A stretch of DNA of 9,643 nt from positions 225,485 through 235,127 of the forward strand of contig NZ_MDDW01000004.1 of assembly GCF_001854865.1 (NCBI RefSeq), written 5' to 3'. Positions 8,082 through 9,643 of the stretch are shown here, piece by piece. Numbering within the stretch: position 1 is the stretch's first letter; every line of letters starts with the position of its first letter. The notes beneath the pieces are model-generated. The model saw nothing but the letters and a program-made list of their open reading frames with translations, did not search any database and was not told the DNA's origin. The translations under genes were made by a program, and so were the position numbers. This DNA is from Rhizobium sp. LCM 4573 (lineage in GTDB: Bacteria > Pseudomonadota > Alphaproteobacteria > Rhizobiales > Rhizobiaceae).

Positions 8082-8141
8082 CGAACGAATCAGCTACGAA
8101 TCAAAGACTCAAGAGGATTCGGCTTTTGTTCACCGCTATAT
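8082..8141 (+). repeat. ACGAATC element, copy A
   Basis: The copy runs GAACGAATC (8083-8091), 3 bases, TACGAATC (8095-8102), 21 bases, then TTTTGTTCACCGCTATAT (8124-8141). The last 18 bases are identical to copy C. It lies in the helicase upstream region and points away from the helicase. GCGAAC at 8071 and 8081 extends the roughly 10-11 bp periodicity leftwards. Two extra GANTC sites (8106, 8116) fall in its 21-bp spacer. CTATAT matches the rhizobial -10 box but lacks a -35 box at the normal distance. Confidence 0.7.
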
Positions 8142-8302
8142 TTAGTGAAGGTGGACGAATGTGCCACGACATTCTGAATCTTGCTTGCTGCCGCCCTCGC
8201 TAGAGCGACCCCAAAGCGCTGGACGCGGCTGTTCAGAGAACGCAGGAAGAGTCAATCCATTGATTTGGTTAATTTTTCTTCAGCATTCAGAACCTTCGCC
8301 CC

Positions 8303-8321
8303 CCTTTATAAGGGAGCTCCC
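8303..8321. repeat. Nested palindromes next to copy B
   Basis: CCCTT-TAT-AAGGG (8303-8315) and the perfect 10-base palindrome GGGAGCTCCC (8312-8321) share a block, so only one can form at a time. No T-run follows. They touch the left edge of element B and could end a transcript coming from copy A, though this is speculative. Confidence 0.35.
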
Positions 8322-8400
8322 GTTAACATCTTGGCCAAAAGTGGAACGAATCATCGACGAATCGGCGACTGGAGAATTTTCATGATTTGTTCTCACAATA
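8319..8400 (+). repeat. ACGAATC element, copy B (extended)
   Basis: The copy runs CCCGTTAAC (8319-8327), 15 bases, GGAACGAATC (8343-8352), 3 bases, GACGAATC (8356-8363), 21 bases, ATTTGTTC (8385-8392), then a degenerate CACAATAT at 8394-8401. Every spacing equals that of copy C, and by hand count 57 of 74 bases match copy C up to TTTGTTC. It lies about 200 bp upstream of the DUF3309 gene, in the same orientation. Confidence 0.7.
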
Positions 8401-8531
8401 TCTGGTAGACAGCAATGCGCGGAAGACACGAGAACAAGGTTTTTAAAACTCATTTTGGCGGGCGATCGATGACCGTTGTTAACGTTTTCTCCCGTTCCAT
8501 TTACCCATTGTTTACAAAGACAGGGCCCTCT

Positions 8532-8556
8532 GGAACAAAACTGTTAAGCCAGCGTT
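8532..8556 (+). promoter_or_regulatory. RpoE2 (EcfG)-type promoter of the DUF3309 operon
   Basis: GGAAC (8532-8536) is followed by exactly 18 bases and TT (8555-8556), within CGTTT. This matches the RpoE2 consensus and has the same 18-base spacing as the rpoH2 promoter in this window. The transcript would start near 8563, about 40 bases before the ATG. The match and position make this operon a predicted general stress response target. Confidence 0.78.
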
Positions 8557-8601
8557 TGTTCCCGCACATCTTGACAGATTCTGCAGTGGAGGAGGAAAAC
8601 C

Positions 8602-8757
8602 ATGCTCGGAACGATTTTACTCGTGATCCTCATCCTGCTCCTGGTTGGTGCGTTGCCAAACTGGGGCTACAGCCGAAATTGGGGATATGGCCCTTCGGGC
8701 GGACTTGGCCTGGTGGTTCTGATCCTCATCATCCTCCTGCTGATGGGCAGGATCTGA
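8602..8757 (+). CDS. DUF3309 family small membrane protein
   Basis: This is a 51-residue protein, beginning MLGTILLVILILLLVGALPNW, of the DUF3309 family, whose function is unknown. It has two hydrophobic stretches, about residues 2-17 and 35-48. They are joined by a short aromatic, glycine-rich linker (NWGYSRNWGYGPSGG, 20-34), so it probably forms a small hairpin in the inner membrane. A strong ribosome site (GGAGGAGG, 8588-8595) precedes the ATG. The coding frame is clean and complete, and the near-invariant GYGPSGGLGL core is typical of the family. It lies 35 bp before the glycine-zipper gene and just after an RpoE2-type promoter, so a stress role at the envelope is likely but unproven. Confidence 0.9.
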   Translation: MLGTILLVILILLLVGALPNWGYSRNWGYGPSGGLGLVVLILIILLLMGRI

Positions 8758-8792
8758 GCGGGGCACCCGCATAGAAGGGAAGGGAAAGTCAG

Positions 8793-9047
8793 ATGAAGAA
8801 GTTCTTGCTCGCATGCGCCCTGATCGGAACGCTTGCATCCTGCACATCCACCGAAAAGGGAACCGCGATCGGCGCGGCATCCGGCGCCATCATTGGTGGC
8901 GCGGTCACAGATAGCTGGGGTGGCGCGGCCGTCGGCGCAGTAGCCGGGGGTCTCGTCGGCGCAGCAATTGGTGAATCCGAAAAGCGGCGCGGCTATTGCG
9001 TCTATCGCGACCGTTACGGCCGGACTTATGAGGCACGTTGCCGCTAA
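8793..9047 (+). CDS. Glycine-zipper lipoprotein
   Basis: This is an 84-residue small envelope protein. It has a lipoprotein signal: MKK, a hydrophobic core and the lipobox LASC with Cys17. After it comes a glycine zipper at about residues 26-60 with repeated GxxxG spacing (GAASGAIIGG, GGAAVGAVAGGLVGAAIG), a motif that packs or oligomerises in membranes. The tail is basic and hydrophilic and has two cysteines (69 and 83) that could form a disulfide. GGGAAAG lies just upstream of the ATG. The gene shares the operon and the RpoE2-type promoter with the DUF3309 gene and is followed by a terminator. Its role is unknown; similar proteins are often seen among stress-induced envelope genes. Confidence 0.88.
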   Translation: MKKFLLACALIGTLASCTSTEKGTAIGAASGAIIGGAVTDSWGGAAVGAVAGGLVGAAIGESEKRRGYCVYRDRYGRTYEARCR

Positions 9048-9079
9048 GCTGTACCGGCTTTCGGGGACACTGAAACAAG

Positions 9080-9110
9080 CGGGCGCGGTCTAAACGGCGC
9101 CCGTTTATTT
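9080..9110 (+). terminator. Rho-independent terminator of the DUF3309 operon
   Basis: A perfect 7-bp stem, CGGGCGC (9080-9086) with GCGCCCG (9097-9103), has a 10-base loop and is followed by TTTATTT. It lies 33 bp after the lipoprotein stop codon. Confidence 0.88.
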
Positions 9111-9111
9111 G

Positions 9112-9195
9112 CCCGTTAACTTTCGGGCCGAAACCGGAACGAATCGCTGACGAATCGGCGACGGATGCGTTTTCGTGTTTTGTTCACCGCTATAT
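9112..9195 (+). repeat. ACGAATC element, copy C (complete)
   Basis: The copy runs CCCGTTAAC (9112-9120), 15 bases, GGAACGAATC (9136-9145), 3 bases, GACGAATC (9149-9156), 21 bases, then TTTTGTTCACCGCTATAT (9178-9195). It combines the left half found in copy B and the right half found in copy A. It sits between two convergent genes and no protein gene starts after it. If CTATAT acts as a -10 box, a transcript would start near 9202 and run towards the phbB 3' end. Confidence 0.7.
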
Positions 9196-9255
9196 ATCGT
9201 TGCAAAACAATCCGTTAACCACAAATTTCCCAATGCTTCCTGATCACTCTTCCAT

Positions 9256-9291
9256 CCGATCGTTAACGGATCGGAGCGCGAAAGCGATCCG
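9256..9291 (-). terminator. Hairpin at the phbB 3' end
   Basis: CGGATCG (9267-9273) pairs perfectly with CGATCCG (9285-9291), directly after the phbB stop codon on the - strand. A second inverted repeat (CCGAT 9256-9260 with ATCGG 9270-9274) overlaps it. Only TT follows the stem on the - strand, so it is a weak candidate. It could also end a + strand RNA from element C. Confidence 0.45.
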
Positions 9292-9643
9292 TCAAACGAA
9301 GAGCTGGCCGCCGTTCACCGTAAGTGTCGATCCGGTGATGAAAGCTGCGTCATCAGAAGCGAGAAACACCACGCATCGGGCAATTTCCTCCGGCTCGCCG
9401 AGCCGGCCCACCGGGATTTGCGGAATGACTTTCTCGCTCAGCACCTTCTCCGGCACGGCCATGACCATTTCTGTCGCGATGTAACCGGGGCAAATCGCAT
9501 TAACGGTGATGTTCTTCGTCGCGCCTTCCTGTGCCAGCGCCTTGGTGAAGCCGAGATCGCCGGCCTTTGCGGCGGAATAGTTGACCTGCCCGAGCTGTCC
9601 CCTCTGCCCGTTGATCGACGAAATGTTGATGACGCGCCCGAAG
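9292..9643 (-). CDS. phbB: Acetoacetyl-CoA reductase PhbB, 3' part only
   Basis: These are the last 116 residues of a short-chain dehydrogenase whose 5' part lies beyond the window; the family is usually about 240 residues long. PhbB/PhaB reduces acetoacetyl-CoA to (R)-3-hydroxybutyryl-CoA with NADPH, the second step of polyhydroxybutyrate synthesis. Catalytic residues are visible. In visible-residue numbering, the Ser is Ser9 of NISSINGQRGQ, followed 13 residues later by Tyr22 and by Lys26 in YSAAK. A CPGYIATEM motif (cofactor side) and the typical end GSTLTVNGGQLFV follow. FabG (3-oxoacyl-ACP reductase) is the close alternative. The INGQRGQ(x)GQVNYSAAKAG block and the EKVIPQIPVGRLGEPEEIA block favour PhbB. 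phbA would be expected just outside the window. Confidence 0.9.
   Translation of the reverse strand, partial: FGRVINISSINGQRGQLGQVNYSAAKAGDLGFTKALAQEGATKNITVNAICPGYIATEMVMAVPEKVLSEKVIPQIPVGRLGEPEEIARCVVFLASDDAAFITGSTLTVNGGQLFV

Larger units (their letters stand above)
7897..8601. other. Gene-poor region of 700 bp with repeated elements
   Basis: I find no credible protein gene here; frames such as 8161-8385 (+) have no ribosome site and no recognisable features. The region must contain the helicase promoter on the - strand, which I could not identify. It also holds two copies of the ACGAATC element, an unusual cluster of GANTC sites (nine between 8021 and 8363) and several palindromes, including GTTTTTAAAAC at 8439-8449. 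Two direct GCGAAC copies 10 bp apart sit at 8071 and 8081. The RpoE2-type promoter of the next operon is at its right end. A small RNA is possible but not shown. Confidence 0.5.

Noticed and set aside
8073..8086. Possible LexA box (GAAC repeats)
   Set aside because: The two GAAC units are 6 bases apart, while the alphaproteobacterial LexA box needs 7.
8161..8385. 74-codon + strand frame between elements A and B
   Set aside because: It lacks a ribosome site, has no recognisable features and runs into element B, so it is probably chance.
8415..8774. 119-codon + strand frame before and through the DUF3309 gene
   Set aside because: It overlaps the DUF3309 gene in another frame, runs through the RpoE2-type promoter and has no family features.
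9136..9160. GGAAC inside element C (and B) as an RpoE2 promoter
   Set aside because: The bases 18-19 positions downstream are CG and GA, not TT, in C; B has the same sequence there.

Overview
The window reads as chromosomal sequence of an alphaproteobacterium of the Rhizobiaceae, most like Sinorhizobium/Ensifer. The reasons are the gene set and its order (M48 lipoprotein, rpoH2, carD, fdxA, S4 protein, Suv3-like helicase, a short DUF3309 membrane protein, a glycine-zipper lipoprotein, phbB), the GC-rich codon use, and promoters of the alphaproteobacterial general stress sigma factor (EcfG/RpoE2) type. The species is inferred from protein character and remembered synteny, not from a search. 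I see no tRNA, rRNA, CRISPR array, insertion sequence or prophage.

Left part (1-3925). A secreted M48 metalloprotease lipoprotein on the + strand converges on rpoH2, a heat-shock-type sigma factor on the - strand. rpoH2 has a leader of about 230 nt that starts at a well-matched RpoE2-type promoter and can fold over its own ribosome binding site. The promoter lies 3 bases beyond the T-run of the carD terminator. carD (an RNA polymerase-binding regulator) follows, with a structured leader and a gene-free stretch of about 390 bp upstream.

Middle (3926-7896). fdxA (7Fe ferredoxin), an Hsp15-like S4 RNA-binding protein and a large Suv3-family RNA helicase all lie on the - strand. The helicase and S4 genes are 7 bp apart and surely form one operon. 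fdxA is about 220 bp further on and probably has its own promoter.

Right part (7897-9643). A gene-poor stretch of about 700 bp precedes a two-gene + strand operon: a 51-residue DUF3309 membrane protein, then a glycine-zipper lipoprotein. The operon has a second RpoE2-type promoter and ends in a good terminator. The 3' half of phbB (acetoacetyl-CoA reductase, PHB synthesis) enters from the right edge on the - strand.

The most unusual signal is an intergenic element present three times in the same orientation (about 8082-8141, 8319-8400 and 9112-9195). It has two ACGAATC repeats 11 bp apart, then exactly 21 bp, then TTTTGTTC; copies A and C continue with the identical string ACCGCTATAT. The spacing is identical in all copies although the bases between vary, which suggests a protein-binding or activator-dependent promoter element. 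The ACGAATC repeats contain GANTC (CcrM methylation) sites, and GANTC is strongly clustered in the same stretch. Overall the window mixes stress control (RpoH2, RpoE2 targets, CarD), RNA metabolism (helicase, S4 protein) and housekeeping genes.
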